A DNA stretch of 64,000 bases from Mucilaginibacter flavidus (lineage in GTDB: Bacteria > Bacteroidota > Bacteroidia > Sphingobacteriales > Sphingobacteriaceae), in contig NZ_JAMXOE010000032.1 in the NCBI RefSeq assembly GCF_024055575.1, positions 1 through 64,000 on the forward strand, read 5' to 3'. Below are positions 26,917 to 36,053 of this stretch, in pieces. Numbering within the stretch: the stretch's first letter is position 1; every line of letters starts with the position of its first letter. The notes under the pieces were generated by a model, which saw only the letters and a list, made by a program, of their open reading frames with translations, was not told the DNA's origin and did not search any database. The translations under genes were made by a program, and so were the position numbers.

Positions 26917-29787
26917 ATGAGATTAAACTATAAAGTTTCAGTAGCGGCGTTAGCCCTGCTTGTGGTATCGGGTGGTGCGTTTGCGCAGGTTAAAAAAAAG
27001 CCCGTTACACCGTCACCAAAATCTAAACCCGCCGGTGTTGAACAAAAACATATTGTTGCGGCAGGCCTGTTGCCCGCCGACCCTGAGGTTATAGTAGGCA
27101 AACTGCCAAATGGCTTAACCTACTATGTGCGTAAAAACGCCGAGCCAAAAAACCGGGCCGAATTATACCTGGTAAACAAAGTTGGTTCGGTACTTGAAAC
27201 CGACGACCAGCAAGGCCTGGCCCACTTTACCGAGCACATGGCATTTAACGGCACGCGCGACTTCCCGAAAAACGACATGGTAAGCTACCTGCAAAAATCG
27301 GGTGTTAAATTTGGTGCAGATTTGAATGCCTACACCTCGTTTGATGAAACAGTTTACCAACTGCCATTACCTACCGATAGCGTCGACGTATTTGAAAAAG
27401 GCTTTAATATATTAGCCAACTGGGCATCATACGTAACTTTCGATCCTAAAGAAATTGATTCGGAACGTGGCGTGGTGCTGGGAGAAAAACTGGCAAACGG
27501 TAAAAATGCACAGGAGCGCCTGAGCAATCAAACCTACCCGATACTACTGAACAACTCACGCTATGCACAACGTATCCCGATAGGCAAAGAAGACATCCTT
27601 AAAACTTTTAAGCCTGAAACAATTAAAAGCTTTTACCATGATTGGTACCGCCCTGATCTGCAGGCCGTGATTGCCGTTGGCGATTTTGACCCTGCACGGG
27701 TAGTAGAGCTGATAAAGCGCAATTTTTCATCGCTGCAAAACCCTGCAAACGAGAAGCCCCGCACCGTTTACAATGTGCCGCCTACGCCGGGCACCGTTGT
27801 TAAAATAGCAACCGACAAGGAATTTCCGTACACCCTTGCTGAAATTATTGTTAAGCACCCGCAAACCAGCATCAAAAACACTGCTGATTTAATGCAAAGC
27901 ATCCGCGTGCAATTATTTAACCAGATGCTGAACGACCGCATAAGCGAATTAACCCAAAAACCTACCCCTCCGTTTGTTTATGGCCAAAGCTCATACGGGC
28001 CGTTTATTGGCAAACAGGATGCATTCACAACAATCGCAGTATCTAAATCGGGCGGCCTCGAAACTGCTATTAAAGCAGCTGTTGCCGAAACCGAACGTGT
28101 GCGCCACTTTGGCTTTACTTTAACCGAATTGGAAAGAGCCAAACAAACCGCATTAACTGGTATTGACAATGCCTATCGTGAGCGCGATAAAACCCGGTCG
28201 GCAAACTTTGTTGGCGAATACCAGCAAAACTTTTTGCACGGGGATGCCTTTGCGGGAATATCATATGTCTACAATTTTTATGTAAACAACATCAACAAAA
28301 TTACCCTTGCCGAATTGAACGGGATGGCCGGTAAATTTGTAAGTGACCAAAACAGGGTAATTATTGTTGAAGCGCCCGAAAGCGAAAAAGACAAGTTGCC
28401 AAATGAAAAAACCATTTTAGATTGGATTGCCAATGCAGGCAAAGGAGTGACCGCATACGTTGACAACACCAGCGACAAACCTCTGCTTGACCAGTTGCCA
28501 AAAGCAGGTAAAATTACCGAAACCAAAGCCGATAGCCTTATTGGCATTACAACATTTACGCTGAGTAATGGCGCCAAGGTAGTTTTAAAACCAACCAAGT
28601 TTAAAAACGACCAGGTACTAATTAACGGTTACAGCTTTGGCGGCACATCGTTGGCAAGCGATGATGACTATACCTCAGCCGAATTGGCGGGTGGTATTAT
28701 CGGTGCCAGCGGAATAGCCGACTTTACACAGATACAGCTTAATAAAATATTGAGCGCTAAGAATGTAAGCGTATCACCATATATAAGTGATGTTGCCCAG
28801 GGCATAACAGCAAATACAACCCCCAAAGATTTTGAAACGGCTATGCAGCTCATATACCTGTACTTCACGCAACCACGCAAAGATGCTGATGTATGGCAGG
28901 CCAACATAAGCCAGACTAATGCCCTGCTTGCCAACCGCGGCCTAAATCCGGGAAGTGTTTTCCAGGATACAGTTAGCGCTACATTAAATAACCATAATTT
29001 CAGGGAGATGGTGGTAACACCCGAAAGACTGAACAAGGCCAGTCTTGATAAAGCTTACGCGTTTTACAAGGACCGTTTTTCGGATGCAAGCAGTTTTGTG
29101 TTTACGTTTGTAGGTAACTTTGATGTGGCAGTTTTGAAACCATATATTGAGGCTTATTTGGCTAGCCTGCCCTCAACAAACCGAAAGGAAACGTATAAAA
29201 ACCTTAATATCGTTCCGCCGGCAGGGCAGATAACAAAAACAATAAACAAAGGCATTGGCGAGAAAGGCACGGTACAATTAGTATTTAGCGGCAACTATGA
29301 CTACAATGACGTAAATAACATACAAATTGACGCCCTTGAAGAGGTTTTACAGAACAGGTTGCTCGACCGCCTGCGCGAGCAAGATGGTAAAATTTATAAT
29401 CCGGGCGTTAGGGCGAGTTATAAAAAGATACCTAACAGCCGGTTTAGTTTCACCATATCGTTTACCTGCGTTCCTGCTGATGTTGACAGACTGATAGCAG
29501 ACACCCAGGACGAAATAAACAAACTGAAACAAAGCGGTGCGTTACAGGCTGATATTGATAAGTTTGTTGCCGAAGAGGCACGCTCAACCCAGGTTCAGTT
29601 AAAGGAGAACGTTTTTTGGGCAGGATATCTTGGTGCTTCGGCACAAAACCAGGAAGACCCTGATGCCATATTGCACCATGTAAGTAATTTGAGCAATATA
29701 ACAACCGGCAGTACTAAAGATGCCGCTAACAAATATTTAAGCGGCACCAATTTGATTAAGTTTATTTGGTTGCCCGAGAAAAAGTAA
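26917..29787 (+). CDS. Exported M16 family zinc peptidase
   Basis: A 956-residue periplasmic or secreted peptidase with two M16 halves. A signal peptide ends GAFAQ near residue 24. The inverted zinc motif HFTEH is at 103-107, followed by the glutamate ligand in an RGVVLGEK segment. The second half (from about 545, ITTFTLSNGAKVVLKP) is a degenerate, catalytically inactive M16 domain. Such proteins degrade peptides in a clamshell chamber. The gene is monocistronic with a strong terminator. Confidence 0.94.
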   Translation: MRLNYKVSVAALALLVVSGGAFAQVKKKPVTPSPKSKPAGVEQKHIVAAGLLPADPEVIVGKLPNGLTYYVRKNAEPKNRAELYLVNKVGSVLETDDQQGLAHFTEHMAFNGTRDFPKNDMVSYLQKSGVKFGADLNAYTSFDETVYQLPLPTDSVDVFEKGFNILANWASYVTFDPKEIDSERGVVLGEKLANGKNAQERLSNQTYPILLNNSRYAQRIPIGKEDILKTFKPETIKSFYHDWYRPDLQAVIAVGDFDPARVVELIKRNFSSLQNPANEKPRTVYNVPPTPGTVVKIATDKEFPYTLAEIIVKHPQTSIKNTADLMQSIRVQLFNQMLNDRISELTQKPTPPFVYGQSSYGPFIGKQDAFTTIAVSKSGGLETAIKAAVAETERVRHFGFTLTELERAKQTALTGIDNAYRERDKTRSANFVGEYQQNFLHGDAFAGISYVYNFYVNNINKITLAELNGMAGKFVSDQNRVIIVEAPESEKDKLPNEKTILDWIANAGKGVTAYVDNTSDKPLLDQLPKAGKITETKADSLIGITTFTLSNGAKVVLKPTKFKNDQVLINGYSFGGTSLASDDDYTSAELAGGIIGASGIADFTQIQLNKILSAKNVSVSPYISDVAQGITANTTPKDFETAMQLIYLYFTQPRKDADVWQANISQTNALLANRGLNPGSVFQDTVSATLNNHNFREMVVTPERLNKASLDKAYAFYKDRFSDASSFVFTFVGNFDVAVLKPYIEAYLASLPSTNRKETYKNLNIVPPAGQITKTINKGIGEKGTVQLVFSGNYDYNDVNNIQIDALEEVLQNRLLDRLREQDGKIYNPGVRASYKKIPNSRFSFTISFTCVPADVDRLIADTQDEINKLKQSGALQADIDKFVAEEARSTQVQLKENVFWAGYLGASAQNQEDPDAILHHVSNLSNITTGSTKDAANKYLSGTNLIKFIWLPEKK

Positions 29788-29812
29788 CCGGATAGGTTAA
29801 ATTACATTATTA

Positions 29813-29849
29813 AACGCCCATAGTTATAAGCTATGGGCGTTTTCGTTTT
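29813..29849 (+). terminator. Intrinsic terminator after the M16 gene
   Basis: Arms AACGCCCATAG and CTATGGGCGTT enclose a TTATAAG loop, followed by TTCGTTTT. It lies 26 bases past the stop codon. Confidence 0.85.
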
Positions 29850-29921
29850 AGGCTGATAGTAATCATTGGTACTAATATTGGCAGGATAGTTGTTTGAGTA
29901 TAAGCACAAAAGCTATCAACC

Positions 29922-30380
29922 ATGGAAACCACAGAAAAGTCAATTGAAATATTAAACGACCTTATTGAGATAAATAACGACCGCGTTGCGGGCTTCGCAC
30001 ATGCAGCCCAGGAATTGCAGGAAAAGGACCTGGATTTGCGAACCTTGTTTATGCAATTACGCGACGAAAGCCGCAGAAACGTGCACGAGTTGGGTTCAGC
30101 AATTCATAAAACGGGGGGCGATGTTGAAATGGGGATGAGCGGAAGCGGGGCCATACATCGCATGTGGCTCGATGTCAAATCTGCCTTTAGCGGGCACGAC
30201 CGCAAAACCGTTTTAGAAGAATGCGAACGCGGCGAAGACGCTATCAAAAAGGCCTACCAGGCAGCATTAACTGCCGAAAGCGGCCTGGCTCCGGAATTCA
30301 CGGAAATTGTGACACGCCAGCAACAGCGTGTTATCGACGCGCATAACCAGGTAAAGACTTTGCGCGACGCGGAAGATTAA
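29922..30380 (+). CDS. PA2169-type four-helix-bundle protein (DUF2383)
   Basis: A 152-residue helical protein of the PA2169/DUF2383 family, a ferritin-like four-helix bundle. Typical segments are EILNDLIEINNDRVAGFAHAA at the start and RDESRRNVHELGSAI in the middle. The family is often linked to stress conditions, but no biochemical activity is established. It has no signal peptide. The ATG at 29922 fits the family start. Confidence 0.88.
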   Translation: METTEKSIEILNDLIEINNDRVAGFAHAAQELQEKDLDLRTLFMQLRDESRRNVHELGSAIHKTGGDVEMGMSGSGAIHRMWLDVKSAFSGHDRKTVLEECERGEDAIKKAYQAALTAESGLAPEFTEIVTRQQQRVIDAHNQVKTLRDAED

Positions 30381-30590
30381 AGAAATTATTTCGCCGGCGT
30401 TTTTTTTATTGGCATAAAATCAAAATATTAATAAACAGGCTGGCTCTAAACTTTGTTAAATCGTTATTATATGTTATTCGCAGACAGGTAAAAAATTAAC
30501 CATTTGATAATGAACATGTTTCACAGCGTTCCGGGTGTTCCACGCGGAAAAATGGAACGCTTGCACCCATCAGCCGCCTAACATCTGCAA

Positions 30591-30620
30591 AAAAAGCCCC
30601 CTGCATTGCAGGAAGCTTTT
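30591..30620 (-). terminator. Terminator of the S9 peptidase gene
   Basis: CTGCATTGCAG forms the core, flanked by AAAGC/GCTTT pairs; on the minus strand a long T-run follows. It lies about 20 bases beyond the S9 stop. Confidence 0.75.
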
Positions 30621-30640
30621 TATCGGAAAGCTAAAGGAGC

Positions 30641-33043
30641 TTATGGTTTCTTCAGCGTCGTTTCAAACAACTTAAATATCCGCTTATATTCATCCGTCCA
30701 GCTGCTGGGTTGTACAAACCCGTGATCCTCTACCGGGTACGACGCCAGTTCCCAGTTTTCCTTATGCAGCTCTATCAGTTTTTGGCTGAGGCGGATAATA
30801 TCCTGGTAGTTTACGTTCTGGTCAACCATGCCGTGCAACATCAGCAGGTTGCCTTTAAGGCCATCGGCAAAATAAATGGGCGAGCTTATGCGGTACGATT
30901 TTTCATCAGTAAATGGCTCATTTAAAATACTGGCGGTATAGCCATGGTTGTAGTGCGCCCAATCGGTAACAGAACGGATAGCGCCGCCAGCCGCCCAAGT
31001 ATCGGGCTCGGTAAACAGTGCCATCAATGTTATAAAACCGCCGTATGAACCGCCATACAAGCCTACATGCTTAGGGTTAACGCCGTATTTTTCAACCAGC
31101 ATTTTAACGCCGTCTTCCTGGTCAGTTAGGTCTTTGCCACCCATGTGGCGATAGATTGCAGTGCGCCAGTCGCGGCCATAGCCCGCGCTGCCTGAATAGT
31201 CAACGTCCAGTACTACGTAGCCGTTATCAGCCAGCATATTGTTAAACATGTACTCACGGAAATACGAGCTCCACCAAAAGTGCACGTTTTGCAGGTAGCC
31301 TGCACCGTGTACAAATACTACAGCAGGTTTTGCGGGGTCCTGTTTTTCGGGCACATACAGGCGTGCATAAACATCGCTGCCGTAACGGTTTTTAAAGGTG
31401 ATAACCTGCGGTTCGCGCCATGGGTACGATTTAAACTCCGCGCTTATTGAATTGGTCACCTGTTCGGCCTTTGCGCCCGGTTTATTGGGTTGTACATACA
31501 GTTCCCATGGCTTGTTTGAAAAGGAGTAACGTATAGCCAGCCATTTTTCATCAGGCGATAGGGTTACTTCGTTACCACCTTTCATGCTGGTTATTTTAAC
31601 AGGCTCACCGCCCGCAACCGGGATACGGTAAAAATGAGTAACACCCGGATGCTCGATATTACCAATAAAGTAAAATGTCTTTTTATCTTTCGACAGCTGC
31701 AGACTTTGTACCTCCCATTTGCCGGTTGTCAGTTGTTTTTTGGTGCCGGTTACTGCATCAAGCAGGTAAATGTGGGCATAGCCGCTGGCTTCGCTTTCAA
31801 AATAAAAATGTGTGTTGTCTGTCCAGCCCACATTACCCTGGCCTGCACCGCCGACCCAGGCCTCGTTGCGCTCACGGTCCATTGGGGTTAAACTGCCGGT
31901 TGCAGGGTCAAGCTTCATTACCCACACGTCCTTGTTGTCCTGCGCGGTAATCTCAACTATGGCATACTTGCTGTCTTCGCTCCAGAACGGGCCGCGGATA
32001 ACCAGCTTGCGGTCTTCATTAGCCTTTGTGAGGCGTTCCAACTCTTTAGGGTAATCCTTCACATAATCGGGCAAGTCCTTAATGCCCGGAATGGTTGTAG
32101 TATTGATTTTATAAACAGTATCTTTGTGCGTGTCGAATACAAAGCTTTCGTAGGCAGCTTGTGGTTCGCCAACTTTGGTGCGATTTGGGATATCTTCGGT
32201 AAAACCTGACGCCGTAACATAGTTGGGCACGATAGCGCTTTTTACGCCTTCGGGATATTTGGCCAGCCGATAAGTTACATAATGCCCATCCGGGCTAAGC
32301 ACCACATCGCCTACCGATTTATTGTCAACAGCAATTTCCTTTAATTTTTTTACTTCAAATTCCTTGCGCTCGATAGAATCCAGCTTGCGGTCCTTGTCTT
32401 TTACCTTGATAATATCAAAAAGTTCAAGCTGCTGCGCCTTTAACCAGCGTTCCTGGTCGTTACCGGCTACTACGTCTGTCGCGGCCCTGCGGCCACCGCC
32501 ACGACGTCCGCTTGCGGCCGGAGCCGGGGTTGCTGCTGCCGAATGCGTAAAATTGGTTAGCTGCACCAACTCGCCGCTTGCAATTTTAAACGAAAACAGG
32601 TTTTCGCCGCGGGTAAATATTATTTTGCTTTCATCGCCGCTAAATGACGGACTGCCTTCCCTTTCCGCAGTATTGGTTAGCTGAGTTATTTTACCGCTTA
32701 CAAGGTCTGACAGGAAAACATCGCCATTTTTTTCGAAGACTTTTAGCGTGTGCTTTTTGTTCCAGTCGCCATATTCGGGTACCATGGCTTTGCGCTCATC
32801 CATGCTAACCTTGGCGGGCTTGATATCGGTTGGGGTAATGGCGAATAGCTGGTCGCGGTCGGCATTTTCGGGATTCCAGTTAAAATAAATCTTTTTGCTG
32901 TCGTCGCTCCAGCGGATGTTTGACGGTGCTACACCGATCCACTTGGGGTCACGCATTATTTTTTCGATGGATAAGGGAGCCAGGCTTTGCGCAAACACGC
33001 CGCTGCACCCTGATAAAAGCAGGATGATAAGGATTTTTTTCAT
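30641..33043 (-). CDS. Exported S9 family prolyl oligopeptidase-type peptidase
   Basis: An 800-residue DPP-IV-like serine peptidase. A signal peptide ends at SGVFAQ, and a beta-propeller fills about residues 25-530. The C-terminal alpha/beta-hydrolase domain has GGSYGG (nucleophile Ser), HGMVDQNV (Asp) and VEDHGF (His). A Gly/Arg-rich loop (SGRRGGGRRAA) interrupts the propeller near residue 200. The ATG at 33043 gives a proper signal peptide; the extension to 33118 does not. It likely releases dipeptides from exported peptides. Confidence 0.93.
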   Translation of the reverse strand: MKKILIILLLSGCSGVFAQSLAPLSIEKIMRDPKWIGVAPSNIRWSDDSKKIYFNWNPENADRDQLFAITPTDIKPAKVSMDERKAMVPEYGDWNKKHTLKVFEKNGDVFLSDLVSGKITQLTNTAEREGSPSFSGDESKIIFTRGENLFSFKIASGELVQLTNFTHSAAATPAPAASGRRGGGRRAATDVVAGNDQERWLKAQQLELFDIIKVKDKDRKLDSIERKEFEVKKLKEIAVDNKSVGDVVLSPDGHYVTYRLAKYPEGVKSAIVPNYVTASGFTEDIPNRTKVGEPQAAYESFVFDTHKDTVYKINTTTIPGIKDLPDYVKDYPKELERLTKANEDRKLVIRGPFWSEDSKYAIVEITAQDNKDVWVMKLDPATGSLTPMDRERNEAWVGGAGQGNVGWTDNTHFYFESEASGYAHIYLLDAVTGTKKQLTTGKWEVQSLQLSKDKKTFYFIGNIEHPGVTHFYRIPVAGGEPVKITSMKGGNEVTLSPDEKWLAIRYSFSNKPWELYVQPNKPGAKAEQVTNSISAEFKSYPWREPQVITFKNRYGSDVYARLYVPEKQDPAKPAVVFVHGAGYLQNVHFWWSSYFREYMFNNMLADNGYVVLDVDYSGSAGYGRDWRTAIYRHMGGKDLTDQEDGVKMLVEKYGVNPKHVGLYGGSYGGFITLMALFTEPDTWAAGGAIRSVTDWAHYNHGYTASILNEPFTDEKSYRISSPIYFADGLKGNLLMLHGMVDQNVNYQDIIRLSQKLIELHKENWELASYPVEDHGFVQPSSWTDEYKRIFKLFETTLKKP

Positions 33044-33173
33044 GTCAGTTATTTTGTTCTGCCGGCTTAAACCGTGGCGTTTATTAACCGCCCTAACCAA
33101 AGTATAAGTAATCGGCAAGCCAAGATAGTATTTTCCCTAATCATTAGTATTTTTAACATTGTTTTGTTACAAA

Positions 33174-33689
33174 ATGGAAATAAAAGGACGAGGATTTACG
33201 CTTCGCGAATGGCGGGCCGGCGATGTTGCGGCGTTGCAGCGTAATGCCGATAACAGTAAAATTTACAACTGCCTGTTAGATGTGTTTCCGCACCCTTACA
33301 CTATGGAAAACGCTGCTGACTGGGTTAGCATGATGATGACCCAGGACCCGCTGCTGGTTTTTGTAATTGATATAGCCGGTGAACTTGCCGGTGTGGTTGG
33401 CATCACCATGCGCAACGATGTTTACCGCAAAGCACCCTTAATTGGTTACTGGCTCGGTGAGGCTTACTGGGGTTGTGGCATTATGACACAAGCTGTAAAA
33501 CTTGTAGTTGACTATGCCTTTGCCAACCTGGATATTACACGCCTGCAGGCCGGTATTTTTAGCACCAATCCGGCATCAATGCGCGTGCTGGAAAAGGCGG
33601 GCTTTATAAAAGAAGGTATTGCCCGCAAGGCTATTGTTAAAAATGGAATTGTTTTGGATGAACATTGTTATGGGTTGGTGAAAGAATGA
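33174..33689 (+). CDS. GNAT family N-acetyltransferase
   Basis: A 171-residue RimJ/RimL-type acetyltransferase. Motif A is in IGYWLGEAYWGCGIMTQAVKL, which binds acetyl-CoA, and the C-terminal ARKAIVKNGIVLDEHCYG segment is typical of the subfamily that acetylates protein N-termini or small amines. The substrate is unknown. The ATG at 33174 opens MEIKGRGFTLREW; an in-frame start at 33159 is less likely. Confidence 0.9.
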   Translation: MEIKGRGFTLREWRAGDVAALQRNADNSKIYNCLLDVFPHPYTMENAADWVSMMMTQDPLLVFVIDIAGELAGVVGITMRNDVYRKAPLIGYWLGEAYWGCGIMTQAVKLVVDYAFANLDITRLQAGIFSTNPASMRVLEKAGFIKEGIARKAIVKNGIVLDEHCYGLVKE

Positions 33690-34093
33690 ATCCCGGTTCA
33701 GAAATTGCGCCAGGGATTGAAGCGGATACCGTCCGCCAGCTGGCGGATAATGCCTGTGCAGTATTAGCGGAAAGCCCGCCCGGGCGCCCAATAAATTACC
33801 GTACTCACGTATAAATGGAATCCTTCCCCACGTATTTATACTCCCCAAAACACAGTGCCAATACCCACACAGTTAGGTGCCACTACGCTTGCCCCGCGCG
33901 CCGGGCCATTATACCTTTACCAATAATTAGTGGTGCTAAAAGCACTGGGTGAACAAGCAGGGCGTTCATTGAAAAAATTTGATAAAGGGAACAGGCAGAA
34001 AATCCCGGTACATCTACCTATGTATTAACAGAGTATGCGCCCGTAAGCCGAAAAGGGCGAGCAGAGTAGGCAATAATTATTTATCTAAATATT
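33690..34093. other. Intergenic region with palindromic repeat-like sequence
   Basis: 404 bases without a supported gene. The left part (33711-33789) contains the perfect 16-base palindrome at 33732-33747 (TCCGCCAGCTGGCGGA), then a second GC-rich palindrome around 33772-33789. Its GC content is above that of the flanking DNA. It may be an extragenic repeat. The right part presumably holds the promoter of the small CPGC-protein gene, though no -7 box is obvious. Confidence 0.5.
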
Positions 34094-34312
34094 ATGGCAA
34101 CCAGAAAATTTTCAAAGGCTACACCTATTTATGTATCGGTGCCGCCAAAAATGACAATTGACCAAACACACGCTGTTACAAAAGAAATTTTGGGACTTGT
34201 GGGCTGTCCCGGCTGTTACTCGGGCTTCCATTTCCAGTTTATCGACGAAACTGAAATGATACACGCCCGTGTTGATGCAAAGGGGATTAATGTTGGTGGC
34301 GCACAATTTTAA
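34094..34312 (+). CDS. Small CPGC-motif protein, possible MNIO substrate
   Basis: A 72-residue protein with a basic N-terminus (MATRKFSKATPIYVS), a helical middle, and a single cysteine cluster GCPGCYSGFHFQF at about residues 37-49. It has no signal peptide. Only 5 bases separate its stop from the start of the MNIO enzyme gene. MNIO (DUF692) enzymes modify cysteines of ribosomally made peptides such as methanobactin, TglA and chryseobasin precursors, often encoded next door. By analogy this may be the substrate, or a small partner protein. That role is inference; I recognise no family. Confidence 0.6.
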   Translation: MATRKFSKATPIYVSVPPKMTIDQTHAVTKEILGLVGCPGCYSGFHFQFIDETEMIHARVDAKGINVGGAQF

Positions 34313-34317
34313 TTGCT

Positions 34318-35784
34318 TTGAAAAACCTGGACGAACTTGGCGTAGGCTTGATTTACTTCCAGGGGTTCGAAGATTTTCTTGCATTGCATTCATCGTTGAT
34401 AGATGTTGTTGAGATTGAGCCGCAAACCTTTTGGTTTGATAAAAATGATGAATGCAATGCATTTAAATACAACCCCGAAGTAACCGACTTTTTGCGCACT
34501 TATGATCGCCCCAAGCTGTTCCACGGTGTAGGCTATCCGGTTGGGGGTACATTTTTACCGCCCGATGCCCATTTTAATACCCTGCGCCGGCAGGCTGCCG
34601 AACTTAACCCCAAATGGGTGAGCGAGCATTTAAGCTTTAACTTTTTTAAAGACGAAGGGCGCGACATAAATTCCGGCTTTTTGCTGCCGCCTGTTCAAAC
34701 TGCCGAAAGCATAAAAACCGCGGTGGCCAACATCAACAATTACCGCGCGCAAATGGATCGCCCGTTTGCCTTTGAAACCGGCGTAAACTACTTCCAGCCC
34801 CGTAAAAATGAAATGCCCGACGGCTTGTTTGTTAACCGTGTTGCCGAAGAAGCCGATTGCAATATTCTCCTGGATTTGCATAACCTGCTGGTGAACCAGC
34901 GCAATGGCCGGCAAACCGTAAGAGAGTTTTTAAGTTACCTCGATTACGAGCGTGTTATCGAACTGCATGTAGCTAACGGCATTTACTACAAAGATTATTA
35001 CCTGGATGCCCATAGCGGCGCATCAGACGATGAACTTTTGGGTATACTGGAAGATGTGGTTGGCAAACTCCCCAACCTAAAAGCCCTGATGTTTGAAATT
35101 ACCCCGGATTATTTTATGAAAGTGCCCGAAGCCGAAATACGTGGCCAGCTAATAAAAATGCGCCGGATTTGGGATAAAAAGGGAAATCAATTTAAAAAAC
35201 ACCTACCAGATAGATGCCAGGGAAAAACCTTTGATGAAAGCATATCTGTAAGCGAATGGGAACACACCGTTGGCAGCATTATTTTAGGACGCAGACCCGA
35301 AAGCTCGCTGGCAGACGAATTGTTGCAGGATAAAGGCGTTGCCATCGTAAAAGATTTGGTTTTCCATTTCAGGGCTTCGCTGCTGGTATCCATGTTTAAG
35401 CTAACTACCCGGTTGTTGCGCCTTTCGGTTGGTGAAGAGGTTTTCAATATTTATGTGGAAGATTTTTTCAGCAGTGTTTTTCCTGAATTGCTGCCGGTTA
35501 TTTTGGCGGAACAATTTTCGGCTTACGTTACGGCAAACCGGTTTAAGGTTATATATTTAACTCAAATAATGGAATACGAACTGGCAACCATCCATACCGC
35601 AATTGATAAACAAACCCGCCATGTTAATTTTAATTTTGACCCGCTGCCTGTTCTGGCCGCGCTGGAAAAGGCAGCGTTACCCGTTGAACAATTCGAAGAA
35701 AAAAGCAAAGCGCTTCAAATAGTATATCAGCAGCAGCCGCTATTAGCGGAGTTGCCGGAATTTGTGCCGGCGGTGCATAATTGA
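34318..35784 (+). CDS. MNIO (DUF692-like) metalloenzyme with C-terminal extension
   Basis: A 488-residue protein. Residues about 1-290 look like a divergent DUF692/MNIO TIM barrel. Support comes from an opening GVGLIYFQGFEDF, WVSEHLSF (metal-ligand region), ILLDLHNLLVNQRNG, IELHVANGI, LDAHSG and an acidic FEITPDY strand. These enzymes use two or three iron ions to oxidise peptide cysteines. The usual first His near GLR is not obvious, so metal content may differ. Residues about 290-488 form an extra helical domain, perhaps a fused partner like those of MbnB or TglH. The start is a TTG at 34318; no suitable ATG precedes the conserved region. Confidence 0.75.
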   Translation: MKNLDELGVGLIYFQGFEDFLALHSSLIDVVEIEPQTFWFDKNDECNAFKYNPEVTDFLRTYDRPKLFHGVGYPVGGTFLPPDAHFNTLRRQAAELNPKWVSEHLSFNFFKDEGRDINSGFLLPPVQTAESIKTAVANINNYRAQMDRPFAFETGVNYFQPRKNEMPDGLFVNRVAEEADCNILLDLHNLLVNQRNGRQTVREFLSYLDYERVIELHVANGIYYKDYYLDAHSGASDDELLGILEDVVGKLPNLKALMFEITPDYFMKVPEAEIRGQLIKMRRIWDKKGNQFKKHLPDRCQGKTFDESISVSEWEHTVGSIILGRRPESSLADELLQDKGVAIVKDLVFHFRASLLVSMFKLTTRLLRLSVGEEVFNIYVEDFFSSVFPELLPVILAEQFSAYVTANRFKVIYLTQIMEYELATIHTAIDKQTRHVNFNFDPLPVLAALEKAALPVEQFEEKSKALQIVYQQQPLLAELPEFVPAVHN

Positions 35785-35804
35785 ATGCCATATCTTTCCT
35801 TTTA

Positions 35805-35973
35805 GCGCAGGCCTGCGACCTGTGCTAGCGGATTGCGCCCCGTTGGGGCTTTTGAGAATTTTCTTTAGTTTACAAATTCGTTTTTCTTAAAAGTGTGCAA
35901 TAATACTTTAGTTAAGGATACCCTCCAAGCCCCAAAAGGGCGGCCCTCATCAGCGCAGGTCGCAGGCCTGCGC
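35805..35973. repeat. Fold-back element with 22-bp arms
   Basis: Inverted arms at 35805-35826 and 35952-35973 match at 21 of 22 positions (core GCGCAGGCCTGCGACCTG). The 125-base centre holds further GC-rich inverted pieces, CCCCGTTGGGG and CCCCAAAAGGG. It contains no gene, and ends about 80 bases before prfB. The layout resembles a MITE or large extragenic palindrome. Confidence 0.6.
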
Positions 35974-36041
35974 GAAACAGCGATTTCAATTCAACCCTCT
36001 ACAACTTCCCACAACCTCTACAACAATTACAACCAAACCCC

Positions 36042-36049
36042 TATATTTG
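36042..36049 (+). promoter_or_regulatory. -7 box immediately before prfB
   Basis: TATATTTG fits TAnnTTTG and ends only 4 bases before the prfB ATG at 36054, which implies a leaderless prfB mRNA from this promoter. No clear -33 element is seen. Confidence 0.5.
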
Positions 36050-36053
36050 CTCC

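Noticed and set aside
33979-34161. 60-codon plus-strand frame before the CPGC protein gene
   Set aside because: It overlaps the start of the 72-residue protein in another frame and shows no protein-like features.
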